DNA of 38,199 nucleotides from CAZTAR01 sp043813895 (GTDB lineage: Bacteria; Planctomycetota; Phycisphaerae; UBA1845; UTPLA1). Shown in pieces: positions 8,172-15,735 of the stretch (its first letter is position 1; each line of letters opens with the position of its first letter). The stretch lies in assembly GCA_043813895.1 (NCBI GenBank), contig JBDRKQ010000104.1:1-38199 (forward strand), written 5' to 3'. Both the position numbers and the translations under genes were made by a program. Under the pieces are notes generated by a model. The model ran no database searches and was not told where the DNA came from. It worked only from the letters and a program-made list of their open reading frames with translations.

Positions 8172-9824
8172 ATGAACAGAGCGAGCAGATGCAGGTACTT
8201 GGTTACTTCCATCGTATTGTTGTGGTTTCCGTCTGCGGCAATGGCGACGCCGGAAGACGATTTCGAGCAACTCACGAAGGAGATTCCTAGCCTGCTGCAA
8301 CTGGGCGAGAAACTGTCTGCGGAGAAGGTCAATAACCTCAAGAGGGAGCTGAAGTCCAGCCCGAAGCAGCGGAAGGCAAGGCTGCTCTTGATAGGTTACT
8401 ATGGAGCCAAGGGTGAGGAGGCCCGCAAGAGCCTGCAGCGGCAGGTGTTGGCCTTTATCAAATACCATCCACACTCAGTGGCCTTTGCTGCTCATCGTTT
8501 GCAGCTTCCAAACATGATTGGTTTCGATGCCGACCTTTTCGGTACGATGAGACTAGATCCGAAGCGTGACGGGAAGGCATACGTGAAAGCCAGTAAGCTA
8601 TGGTGGAGGTTGACTTCAGAGAATGATGCAGATGCCGAGATCCTCGGAAACGCAGGAGTGTTCTTGTTGAGCAGCAATCGAGATGAAGCCGCCAAGTTAC
8701 TCCTCCAGGCTCACCAGCTGGATCCACTGCATCCAAGGTTGATCAGTAATCTCCTTGTGCTTTTCGAGGCAGATAGCAGTGTTGGTCTTTCCCTTGACGG
8801 CGATCGCCAGAAAAGACACTACAAGCATGTCTTGACCTACCTCCGCCACAGCTATGAGCTAGCAGAGGAAGCCATTGTGAAGAGCGGCAAGCCGTGGCCG
8901 CCGAGGATTGTCGAACGCGCCGGGAAGCCGGACGCAGCGGGTTTGATGCGGCTGTTTGTATGCATTCAGATGTTACACGAGCGCCTTATGATCGCCGCGC
9001 TGGAGGCAGATGATCCAACTGCGGCCGAGGCACATGCACTTCGCCTGCTTGAAGTCAATAGGAGCACTGGGGCCTGGAACCGTAACTACGGAAACGTTGT
9101 TCATAATGCTAATGAAGTACTTGGACGCCTCGACTTGCGCGACGGGCGAGTGCAAGACGCCAAGAAGCACCTCTTGATAGCAGGAAGGGCGCCCGCTTCA
9201 CCAGAGCTACACCACTATGGGCCATCATTGTTTTTGGCCAGAGAACTTCTTCAGCAGGGTGAGAGAACGGCAGTTCTTAAGTACTTGGATCTCGTCAACG
9301 AGTTGTGGAAACCTTATCCGTATATTCGTCAAAAAGAGCGGCGCGTCGCGACATGGAGGGAGGATATCAAGTCAGGTAACACACCTTGGCCAACATTGCA
9401 GTCCTGCTCGCCGCGTGCCTTCCAGCCAGCGCCGGAGAAGTGCCCCGCCTGCGCCAGAAACTTGAGATCTATTGGAACCGCGTTATGGATCTATGCAATG
9501 GACGATAATCACTTTCCGCCGGACTTGGCCACGGCGGTCCGCCAACACAAGAAGATTGATGTGAAGGGCTTCAACAAGGACACTCTTCGATGCCCACATT
9601 CCAAGACGGAGTCAAGTAGCTCCGAAATTTGCTACATTTACATTGCCGGACAGACACCTGACGATGACGAGAGAAACGTGTTGGTTTACACGAAGAATGG
9701 CTTGCACGGCGCAGACGGCGGATACGTGCTCTACCAGGACGGTGAAGTGGACTTCATCGCGTCATACGACGAAATAGAGAAGCTCGTCAGGGCGACGGAG
9801 AAGCGGCTATACAGCAGAAACTGA
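8172..9824 (+). CDS. Secreted helical-repeat (TPR-like) protein with a pilin-like C-terminal domain
   Basis: 550 residues. The N-terminus (MNRASRCRYLVTSIVLL, then AAMA) is a signal peptide with probable cleavage after AMA. Residues about 30-400 are helix pairs of TPR style (for example SNRDEAAKLLLQAHQLDPLH). From about 430 the sequence changes: CPACARNLRSIGTALWIYA, LRCPHSKTE and ADGGYVLYQDGEVDFI recall the C-terminal part of DUF1559/H-X9-DG pilin-like proteins of planctomycetes and Verrucomicrobia, without the N-terminal methylation helix. The ATG at 8172 follows an AAGGAA site. Its GC content is lower than that of housekeeping neighbours, so it may have come with the RHS tip. It sits where an immunity gene might, but its size and signal peptide do not suggest one. 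Function unknown. Confidence 0.75.
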   Translation: MNRASRCRYLVTSIVLLWFPSAAMATPEDDFEQLTKEIPSLLQLGEKLSAEKVNNLKRELKSSPKQRKARLLLIGYYGAKGEEARKSLQRQVLAFIKYHPHSVAFAAHRLQLPNMIGFDADLFGTMRLDPKRDGKAYVKASKLWWRLTSENDADAEILGNAGVFLLSSNRDEAAKLLLQAHQLDPLHPRLISNLLVLFEADSSVGLSLDGDRQKRHYKHVLTYLRHSYELAEEAIVKSGKPWPPRIVERAGKPDAAGLMRLFVCIQMLHERLMIAALEADDPTAAEAHALRLLEVNRSTGAWNRNYGNVVHNANEVLGRLDLRDGRVQDAKKHLLIAGRAPASPELHHYGPSLFLARELLQQGERTAVLKYLDLVNELWKPYPYIRQKERRVATWREDIKSGNTPWPTLQSCSPRAFQPAPEKCPACARNLRSIGTALWIYAMDDNHFPPDLATAVRQHKKIDVKGFNKDTLRCPHSKTESSSSEICYIYIAGQTPDDDERNVLVYTKNGLHGADGGYVLYQDGEVDFIASYDEIEKLVRATEKRLYSRN

Positions 9825-9908
9825 TGCTGCTTGGCTAGAACATGATCCTCGCCTTCGGGATTCTGACCTTCGCAGGCCGGAGGCTCTGATGGCCAAGAGG
9901 CACTTCAA

Positions 9909-10211
9909 ATGAGGAAGATATCCAAGGAACGCCGGACAAGGGTCGGCGGCCCACTTGTCGTTTCCATCACGGTGATCATCGTAATGCTCCTTGTTGGCGG
10001 GTGGTTTCTCCTGCTTGAGCACCTGAAAATCAGTATAACGGACAAAGTACAACACGTGCTTCCTGAGGCATTCGCTGGCAGATTTCTTGAAGTCACGGGC
10101 GTGCTTGCCCTGCTGGGCACGGCCTTCATTGCGGGGCGGGTTGCCGAGGGAATCTCGCGAGGTCTATCATCGTGGTGGCGCGAATTCAAGCGGGATGTCC
10201 GACGCCGCTAG
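9909..10211 (+). CDS. Small membrane protein of unknown function
   Basis: 100 residues with a basic N-terminus, a long hydrophobic helix at about 13-37 and a second weaker one at 61-80, then an Arg-rich end (REFKRDVRRR). AAGAGG lies ten bases upstream of the ATG. The 3' end overlaps the frame of an RHS fragment, so the C-terminus may be created by a junction. Not recognised. Confidence 0.5.
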   Translation: MRKISKERRTRVGGPLVVSITVIIVMLLVGGWFLLLEHLKISITDKVQHVLPEAFAGRFLEVTGVLALLGTAFIAGRVAEGISRGLSSWWREFKRDVRRR

Positions 10212-10219
10212 TCCATCCG

Positions 10220-10399
10220 GTGCTGGCGAGCGAACAGGAGTGGGCGGACCTGGATCGCCGGGGCAACTGGCTGGACCTTCGCTGGGCAAAGGGTGGCGAG
10301 TCATATCATGAGGAGCGCACGCGAAACGGCGTGAACGAGTACGAGACGCTCGACCCGGACGGCGCCGATGGCCTCGGCACCGTCAGTACCGGTGGCGGC
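10220..10399 (+). pseudogene. Second RHS fragment
   Basis: The frame contains DLDRRGNWLDLRWAKGG and ERTRNGVNEYETLDPDG, which match the segment just before the YD repeats of planctomycete RHS proteins (there written like LGNW...RTHNAVNEY). It has no start signal, no core and no tip. In an intact RHS gene this part would lie upstream of the segment found at 6520, but here it lies 3 kb downstream, so it is a displaced remnant. Confidence 0.55.
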
Positions 10400-10527
10400 G
10401 GCGGCCATCCGCCGGTGGCCTTGACGCACGGCCTCGCGGCCGTTCTGCTGCTGTCGAATCCAGCGATTCACCCGTGACATGGTCGCGCTGGCGTGGCCGT
10501 GTCATCGCAGTTTATGGGGCAACGCGT

Positions 10528-10791
10528 ATGACCGGCAAACGGGCACTGCTAATCTCGCTGATACCGCTGGCTGGCTTCGGCTTGAGTCGAGCCTTCTGCT
10601 GAGGGCATCCGCTCGCAGCGCTCGGTACGGGCGCCATGCTGATCGGCCTGCCGCTTGGGCTGGACGCTTCGATCAGGGCCGTCCGGCAGGCGTCGGATCG
10701 GCCGTTCGCCGTCGCGGCACTGGTGCTGTGCTGCCTGGAAGTCGCGGCGCTTGTGGTCTTCGCGGTGGTCAGTTCTCCATTCTCATCGTGA
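10528..10791 (+). pseudogene. Small hydrophobic membrane protein interrupted by an in-frame TGA
   Basis: An 87-codon frame MTGKRALLISLIPLAGFG ... ending VVSSPFSS. It would make two or three membrane helices (about 5-20, 28-45, 60-80) and is continuous except for TGA at codon 25 (10600-10602), in context FC-stop-GHPLAALG. A TGG (Trp) to TGA change is the simplest cause. Translation might restart at the ATG of MLIGLPLG. No relatives are recognised. Confidence 0.35.
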
Positions 10792-10897
10792 CGCGCTCTC
10801 GCGCGCGTTGGGTCGTCTGCAAGAGTGACGGTCTTCGGCTGTGGGGGGCGCTGCGTTGTCTCTCAGAATGACCTAGATATCTACTGTTGACAGAGGA

Positions 10898-13810
10898 CTA
10901 CTCGGGCCAGACAAGATTTCCGAGCGTCCGGGGGTCGTACACGTACCGAGGAGCCCGCGCCCAGTCGGAGTACTCACCGCGGACAGGTTCGAGGCGCGTG
11001 ATGTTAAACCCCCAGACCCGTTTCTCTCGAGCCTCGATGCCGAAGGCGGAGAGTGGAATGGCGATCTCGGCGGACCAGCCTTCCTCGTTTCGGGCCGTAC
11101 AGTAGCGTGGCGGTTCACCGGGCCATAGCGTGCACTTGCCTATTGGTGGGGTCGTGGCGACGCCCCGTTCGAAGACGGGGTTTCCATCGGCTTTCAGGAC
11201 GATGTGAAAGAGATCGCCGCTTTGTGTGGCGGCATTTGTCGGGTCGAAGAGAATCTCGACGAGATCCTCACCCAGGGGCATGAGGTCTTCGTACCGGACG
11301 ACGTTGCTGTATCGCTCGGACGGCGTCTCGCTCCGGCGCGCCGCATCGGGCACTGCCGCGTGCAGCGCGATGTACAACATGCCGCCGTTTCGGGCGAGAT
11401 AGGCAACGGTCTGGCACTGTGCAATCCGGCCTTCCAGGGCGCCGTCATCTCGCCCGGTGACGAGCCGGAAGTCACCGGCGATGTTGAACTCGCTTGGCGG
11501 CCAATCGGCGAGGCTTCCGTCGATCGTGATAGGTCCGGTGATGTCGGGCACCTGAACGACGGAAACAGTCGCTTGCGTGGACACCTTGCCGGCAGCACCG
11601 GCGTCCAGAACGATCTCCTGGGTGAAATGACCGTCGAGGTCACAGGGCGGCAGGCCTGGAATCGAGGCGATCAACTGGTGCCTGGTTAGTCCCATTTCTG
11701 GAATCGGCCCGACGCGTACGATGTCGCTGATGCTCCTGACGCCGGGGAGCAAGGCGCCGAAGTTCAGCTTGCCAGTGAGCGGCGTTCGGAGTTCGCTCCG
11801 GATCGCGACATCGATGGCGACGTGCGACAGGAGTTGATCCTCTTCCTCGACGAGTCTGAGTTTGGCGGACTCGGCCCAAAGCCTGATACCTCGCGTGGCG
11901 GAGAGGAACTTCGCCCAGCGCGCCTGGTTTGCTTGCGTGTCGATGTTCTTTCCCGGCTCACTGCTGACGGCGTCGGCGACTTCTTCTTCCAGTATCTCCC
12001 TGGCGAGGCCCCAGGCCCCGGCTTCGTCGGCCACTCTGCCGAAGAGCCCGTCCTGATAGTTGTCACCGTAGGCATCGGTCCCTGCGGCTTTGATGAGGGA
12101 TCCCGCAAGGAGCCTGGCCGACTCGCCTCGCCCGTGCCGTTTGAGGAGTCGGAGGTACTGGTAGTCCTGGATGCCGAGCTGGAGCTGCTTGAGCCGGACC
12201 GAAGGCAGGGGCTCGCGGACTCCGAAGTAGCGACCGGGATAGAGAAGCCAGGTGTTGCTGGGTTGCGATCTGTCACGAATGGGCGAGTCGAGAATGTCAT
12301 CCGGCCAATCAGTGGTGTGGGGCAGTACGACAGCGTCGTGGCCCTGGAGAAAGGCCTGCCACGGGAGGCTTCTTGTCATGATCGGTGCGGCCTCGACGGC
12401 CAGGGAACCGCTGAACGGGGGCCTGTCGGGTAGCAGCCACGTACGCTTTCCCAGCGTTCTGATCTGCTGCATCGTGGGTCGGTGCTGATACCGGGCAGGT
12501 GTTGCCCATACGTCCACTTCGGAGGAGAGGTCTTCGAAGTGGTGTTCGGACCACCCAAAGGGCGCCATGGGTTGGGGGATAAGCGACGAGAGGAACGGCA
12601 GCGGGGGCTCCACGAGGTGTGGTACCGTCGCGAGCTGCCGCACAATCTGGATATCCTGACGGCTTGGATTGGCGTCGCCGGGAAAGTTGAACCGGATAAA
12701 GGCCATCTCGCTCCACCCCTGTTCCTGGAAATGTGCCGCGGCTGCCTGGAGGTAGTCTCGCAGGACGGCCGCGAAGACGGCGGAACGGATACCGTTGAAC
12801 TGTGCGGGATCGGGCTGGTCGAGATCGGCCGGGATGGGCCAGGCGTATGCCGGTCGGGCGTCGGCGCCGAAAGCGGCGCCGTCGATCAGCGGCTTGCAGA
12901 AGGCGTCGTACTGCGACCAGTCGAGCTGGACGCCGCCGTCGCCCTTCTGGCTGAAGTGTGGCCGGACATCGTCGGTATAAGGCGACAACCCGTGGTCATG
13001 GAGGATGGCGAAAGTGCGACGGACGACCGCGACTGACTCCTTGTCCTCGAGCGCGGCGTTGAGGTTGTCTGGGTCCAGTTGCGTGAAGGCGGCGATGACG
13101 GGAGAAAGCTGCACACACGCGGGGATGGGAATGGCATCCTGCGGCGCAAGGTAGATGTCGAGCACGACCAACTTCAGCGGCGTGCGGCTGATGCGACCGT
13201 CGCCGTCCCTGACGCTAATAGCCGAGTTGTACGTGCCGGGCTCCGCGGTCGGCGGGATCTTGATCTCAACCCAGATGGGAAGTGTCGCTCCCGGCGCGAG
13301 GGCGAACGGCTGGCCGTGCTGCGGCGCATCGATCGGGACCAGGACATCCGGTACCTCGCACGGCTCGGCCGATCTACCGGAGCGCAGGTACCAGTTGGGG
13401 AATCGTTCAATCCTGATCGGCCACCGGCGGTACATGCGGAACGCGTCGGCGCCAATCCGCGCGTGTTCTCCGACGAGGTCCTCGGCGCTGAGTTCGAGTT
13501 CGACGGCGACCCCTTCACCCGCCGAAAGGATGAACTGGAAGGCGACGGTCTCGTTTACCGCACCGGAGAGTCGAACGGTTTGCTCAGGCTCGGCGACCGG
13601 GTCGGCGGTGTCGGTGGGCTGCGGAGAGACCGGTGTCGGCTGCGAGGGACCGACGAAGCGCGTTTGAACCGGCACGGCTTCTGGCTTTCCAGAAGCGATG
13701 CAGGAGGCGAGCATCAGAAGCGCGCACAGGCCTCCGCGCAGCATCTCCGCAAGGAGTGGACGGCCTCTTCCTCGAACGCCGCTGGTATGGCTGGCTGATC
13801 GGCTCGTCAT
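10898..13810 (-). CDS. Lipoprotein with DUF4091 (glycosidase-like) and CBM9-like domains
   Basis: 970 residues, exported. The signal peptide ends in the lipobox LASC (Cys 37). Beta-sandwich sequence follows (to about 235), then a catalytic-barrel-like middle part. The DUF4091 hallmark is YPGRYFGVREPLPSVRLKQL and GIQDYQYLRLLKRHG (about 530-570). DUF4091 proteins are related to GH123-type enzymes. The C-terminal 190 residues (ITIDGSLADWPPSE ... WGFNITRLEP) look like a CBM9/DOMON-like sugar-binding fold. A role in cutting an extracellular aminosugar glycan is plausible but not shown; substrate cannot be read from sequence. ATG 13810 was chosen over the one at 13843: it gives a normal lipoprotein leader, with GGAGGAG some 14 bases upstream. 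No operon partner downstream. Confidence 0.8.
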   Translation of the reverse strand: MTSRSASHTSGVRGRGRPLLAEMLRGGLCALLMLASCIASGKPEAVPVQTRFVGPSQPTPVSPQPTDTADPVAEPEQTVRLSGAVNETVAFQFILSAGEGVAVELELSAEDLVGEHARIGADAFRMYRRWPIRIERFPNWYLRSGRSAEPCEVPDVLVPIDAPQHGQPFALAPGATLPIWVEIKIPPTAEPGTYNSAISVRDGDGRISRTPLKLVVLDIYLAPQDAIPIPACVQLSPVIAAFTQLDPDNLNAALEDKESVAVVRRTFAILHDHGLSPYTDDVRPHFSQKGDGGVQLDWSQYDAFCKPLIDGAAFGADARPAYAWPIPADLDQPDPAQFNGIRSAVFAAVLRDYLQAAAAHFQEQGWSEMAFIRFNFPGDANPSRQDIQIVRQLATVPHLVEPPLPFLSSLIPQPMAPFGWSEHHFEDLSSEVDVWATPARYQHRPTMQQIRTLGKRTWLLPDRPPFSGSLAVEAAPIMTRSLPWQAFLQGHDAVVLPHTTDWPDDILDSPIRDRSQPSNTWLLYPGRYFGVREPLPSVRLKQLQLGIQDYQYLRLLKRHGRGESARLLAGSLIKAAGTDAYGDNYQDGLFGRVADEAGAWGLAREILEEEVADAVSSEPGKNIDTQANQARWAKFLSATRGIRLWAESAKLRLVEEEDQLLSHVAIDVAIRSELRTPLTGKLNFGALLPGVRSISDIVRVGPIPEMGLTRHQLIASIPGLPPCDLDGHFTQEIVLDAGAAGKVSTQATVSVVQVPDITGPITIDGSLADWPPSEFNIAGDFRLVTGRDDGALEGRIAQCQTVAYLARNGGMLYIALHAAVPDAARRSETPSERYSNVVRYEDLMPLGEDLVEILFDPTNAATQSGDLFHIVLKADGNPVFERGVATTPPIGKCTLWPGEPPRYCTARNEEGWSAEIAIPLSAFGIEAREKRVWGFNITRLEPVRGEYSDWARAPRYVYDPRTLGNLVWPE

Positions 13811-14417
13811 GCGTTCTCGTTTCGCTCCTCCGCCCATAGGCAAGTCGGCACGGTCCGGCAGGCACTGTCATTATTATTGTACACTTGGAGTGGAAAACGC
13901 GGGCAGCACGCGGGTTGAAGCCCGCTACCTGTTTAGTCAGGGTGGCATGGGTTAGCGGAGCCGCATTGAGCGGCGGAGCTTACCCGTGGGAATAGAACTT
14001 CAAGCTGTTCCCACGGGTAACGAGCAGGACACTCTGATGGGTGTCCCGTTCGTTACCCATGCCACCCAACGCCGTGAACCTAACGGGGCTTCTCGACCCT
14101 CTCAACCGCGTTTCTGCGCCGAAGAGGGCGATTGCGAGCGAGTTTGCTGTTGGCGCAATCGCACTGCCAGATGATTCGCATAAGCGTCGACCACAACTGA
14201 GGTTGGCGCTGTGTCCGCGTTTGTAGAGTTCACGGCGTTGCATGCCACCCCGTCTGAACGCCGGGTGCCATGCTCATCCCGCAGGGTGAGCATGAGAATG
14301 CTTCCTACCGAGTCGACGCGGCAATCAGAGGGCCCTCTCGGTGGGAGAATGACCGCTTCCTGACGGGCGTGGCTCTGATCGACGCCGCGGAGGATGCTAT
14401 CCCATTCCTGGGATGCT
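13811..14417. other. Intergenic region packed with palindromic repeats
   Basis: 600 bases without a convincing gene. It holds nested palindromes at 13940-14067, an imperfect hairpin CATGCTCA...TGAGCATG at 14269-14294, and ATCCCATTCCTGGGAT at 14399-14414 just past the stop of the DUF4097 gene. The open frames here are repeat sequence. Confidence 0.6.
13940..14067. repeat. Nested inverted repeats
   Basis: Outer arms GGGTGGCATGGGT (13940-13952) and its complement (14055-14067). Inner arms TTACCCGTGGGAA (13980-13992) and TTCCCACGGGTAA (14008-14020) pair perfectly over 13 bases around a 15-base loop. This is the form of a dispersed structured repeat or a small non-autonomous element; other copies were not found in the window. 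Confidence 0.7.
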
Positions 14418-15359
14418 CTAGTACGAGTCGATTTCGACTCGGCCGTTGTTCGTGCTGACATCAATCGACGGGCCGCCGTCGTTCAGCGTGGCGGCGAGCT
14501 CATGCCAGGAGGTCCACGAGACGTTGCTGACGTTGTCCCAGTCGCCGTTCTCGAACTCGATTGGGCCGTTGTCTGTCTCGGCCGAGAGTTCCGCGTCGAT
14601 GTCGCTCGGAAGGTTGAGTTCAACCCTGCCGTTGTGGGTCCGGCCGATGACGTGCTGGCCGGCAGCCAACGTGCGGACCTCAATCTCGAGCCCGCCGTTG
14701 TGCGTCTCGGCATCCAGGGAGCCGCGCTGCCCCTCGACCTCGATGCCGCCGTTGTATGTCTCGAGCGAAAGCGCGGCCGTGGCGTCGATCGTGTGGATCC
14801 TCCCGTTGTGGCTGGTCAGGACAGAGGCGGCGTCCAGGTCGACGGCCCGGATGGCGCCGTTGTAGTTCGTGACCTCGACCTGATGGGCGGGCGGAATCGT
14901 GATGCGGAGATTAACGACGGCGACGCGGCGACTATTGACGATGCCGGTGATGTTCAACTCGTCGTCAACCAGTTCGAAACTGAAGTCCGTGTCCACACCT
15001 GTCGCCTCGGCGGGCTTCGGCGCATCGATGGTAATCTGGTCCGCGGCCTCGGTGATCGTCACGATGATCTTCGTGAGAAGGTCGTCGGCTTCCGCCTGAT
15101 CCTCGGCGAGGGCGATCCGTGTGATCTCGACGGTCAACTGCGTTGCACCGGGATCGACGGTGACCCGCGTGCTGCCGATCTCGTTGTTGACCACCAGCCT
15201 CGCGCCGCCCGGGATGGCGACGGTTTCGGTTGCCGCGGCCTCGGCCGTCTTGGGTGTTACGAACGAGAACGTGAACGTGAAGCTGTCACACGCCCACAAG
15301 GTTGTGAGCAGGCAGCACGCCGACAAGCCAATGATCCGCTTGATGGAAGGACTGGACAT
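14418..15359 (-). CDS. DUF4097-type beta-helix lipoprotein
   Basis: 313 residues. After a leader with LWAC (Cys 24), the mature part is beta-rich. From about 165 it shows the regular NYNGAI / SHNGRI / TYNGGI / THNGGLEI / THNGRVEL / TDNGPIEF / TNNGRVEI series, one N-G turn per strand pair, which is the mark of the DUF4097 putative adhesin fold. Such proteins are usually at the cell surface, and their function is unknown. The ATG at 15359 follows GGAGG by eight bases, which settles it against an in-frame start 14 codons earlier. The last residues (VEIDSY) end the last repeat cleanly. Confidence 0.85.
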   Translation of the reverse strand: MSSPSIKRIIGLSACCLLTTLWACDSFTFTFSFVTPKTAEAAATETVAIPGGARLVVNNEIGSTRVTVDPGATQLTVEITRIALAEDQAEADDLLTKIIVTITEAADQITIDAPKPAEATGVDTDFSFELVDDELNITGIVNSRRVAVVNLRITIPPAHQVEVTNYNGAIRAVDLDAASVLTSHNGRIHTIDATAALSLETYNGGIEVEGQRGSLDAETHNGGLEIEVRTLAAGQHVIGRTHNGRVELNLPSDIDAELSAETDNGPIEFENGDWDNVSNVSWTSWHELAATLNDGGPSIDVSTNNGRVEIDSY

Positions 15360-15554
15360 CGAAAGAACCTCCGTTTTCGTAGTACGCACAGACGTCATCA
15401 CGCGAGAAAGAACTCATGCCAGGCAAGGGTCGAGCGTCGACCGGGTGCAGGCCGCGCTTGCGTCCCCGGCCGCTTCACACAAACCAGCCTAAGCAGGCCG
15501 GCTGCCCGATGCAAGCCGGGACCGAAGCAGGAATCACGTTTTCAAACCGCCAAA

Positions 15555-15582
15555 GCCGCCGGCGAGACGCCGGCGCCACAAG
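15555..15582. repeat. Dispersed GC-rich palindrome
   Basis: CGCCGGCG, AGA, CGCCGGCG, then CCACAAG. Each arm is itself self-complementary. The tail GCCACAAGAA recurs 17 bases downstream. It resembles the CCGGCGGGACGCCG repeats elsewhere in the window. Confidence 0.5.
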
Positions 15583-15659
15583 AATGTTGGTGCCACAAGA
15601 ACGACGGCTCCACATCAGGCGTCGCACGGAAATGAGCCCGCCTCCAATGGAGCACCCCG

Positions 15660-15703
15660 AAAAACAGCGAGGGTCTGCCGCCGGAAAGCGAACAGGCCCT
15701 CGC
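15660..15703 (-). terminator. Rho-independent terminator of pepF
   Basis: On the minus strand GCGAGGG pairs with CCCTCGC across a 23-base loop and is followed by TGTTTTTC. It begins 33 bases after the pepF stop. Confidence 0.6.
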
Positions 15704-15735
15704 GTCATTCTGGCCGCCACGTGGCGGAAGCCGGG

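Larger units (their letters stand above)
15360..15735. other. Intergenic region with a repeat and the pepF terminator
   Basis: 376 bases between two minus-strand genes. It holds the CGCCGGCG-AGA-CGCCGGCG palindrome, the terminator at 15660-15703 and the perfect palindrome CCGCCACGTGGCGG (15714-15727). No gene seen. Confidence 0.6.

Noticed and set aside
10600..10602. Selenocysteine codon in the small membrane gene
   Set aside because: No SECIS-like hairpin was seen and the gene is in decayed DNA; a nonsense mutation is simpler.
13980..14243. Minus-strand 87-codon frame
   Set aside because: It lies on the nested palindromes and looks like repeat-derived sequence.
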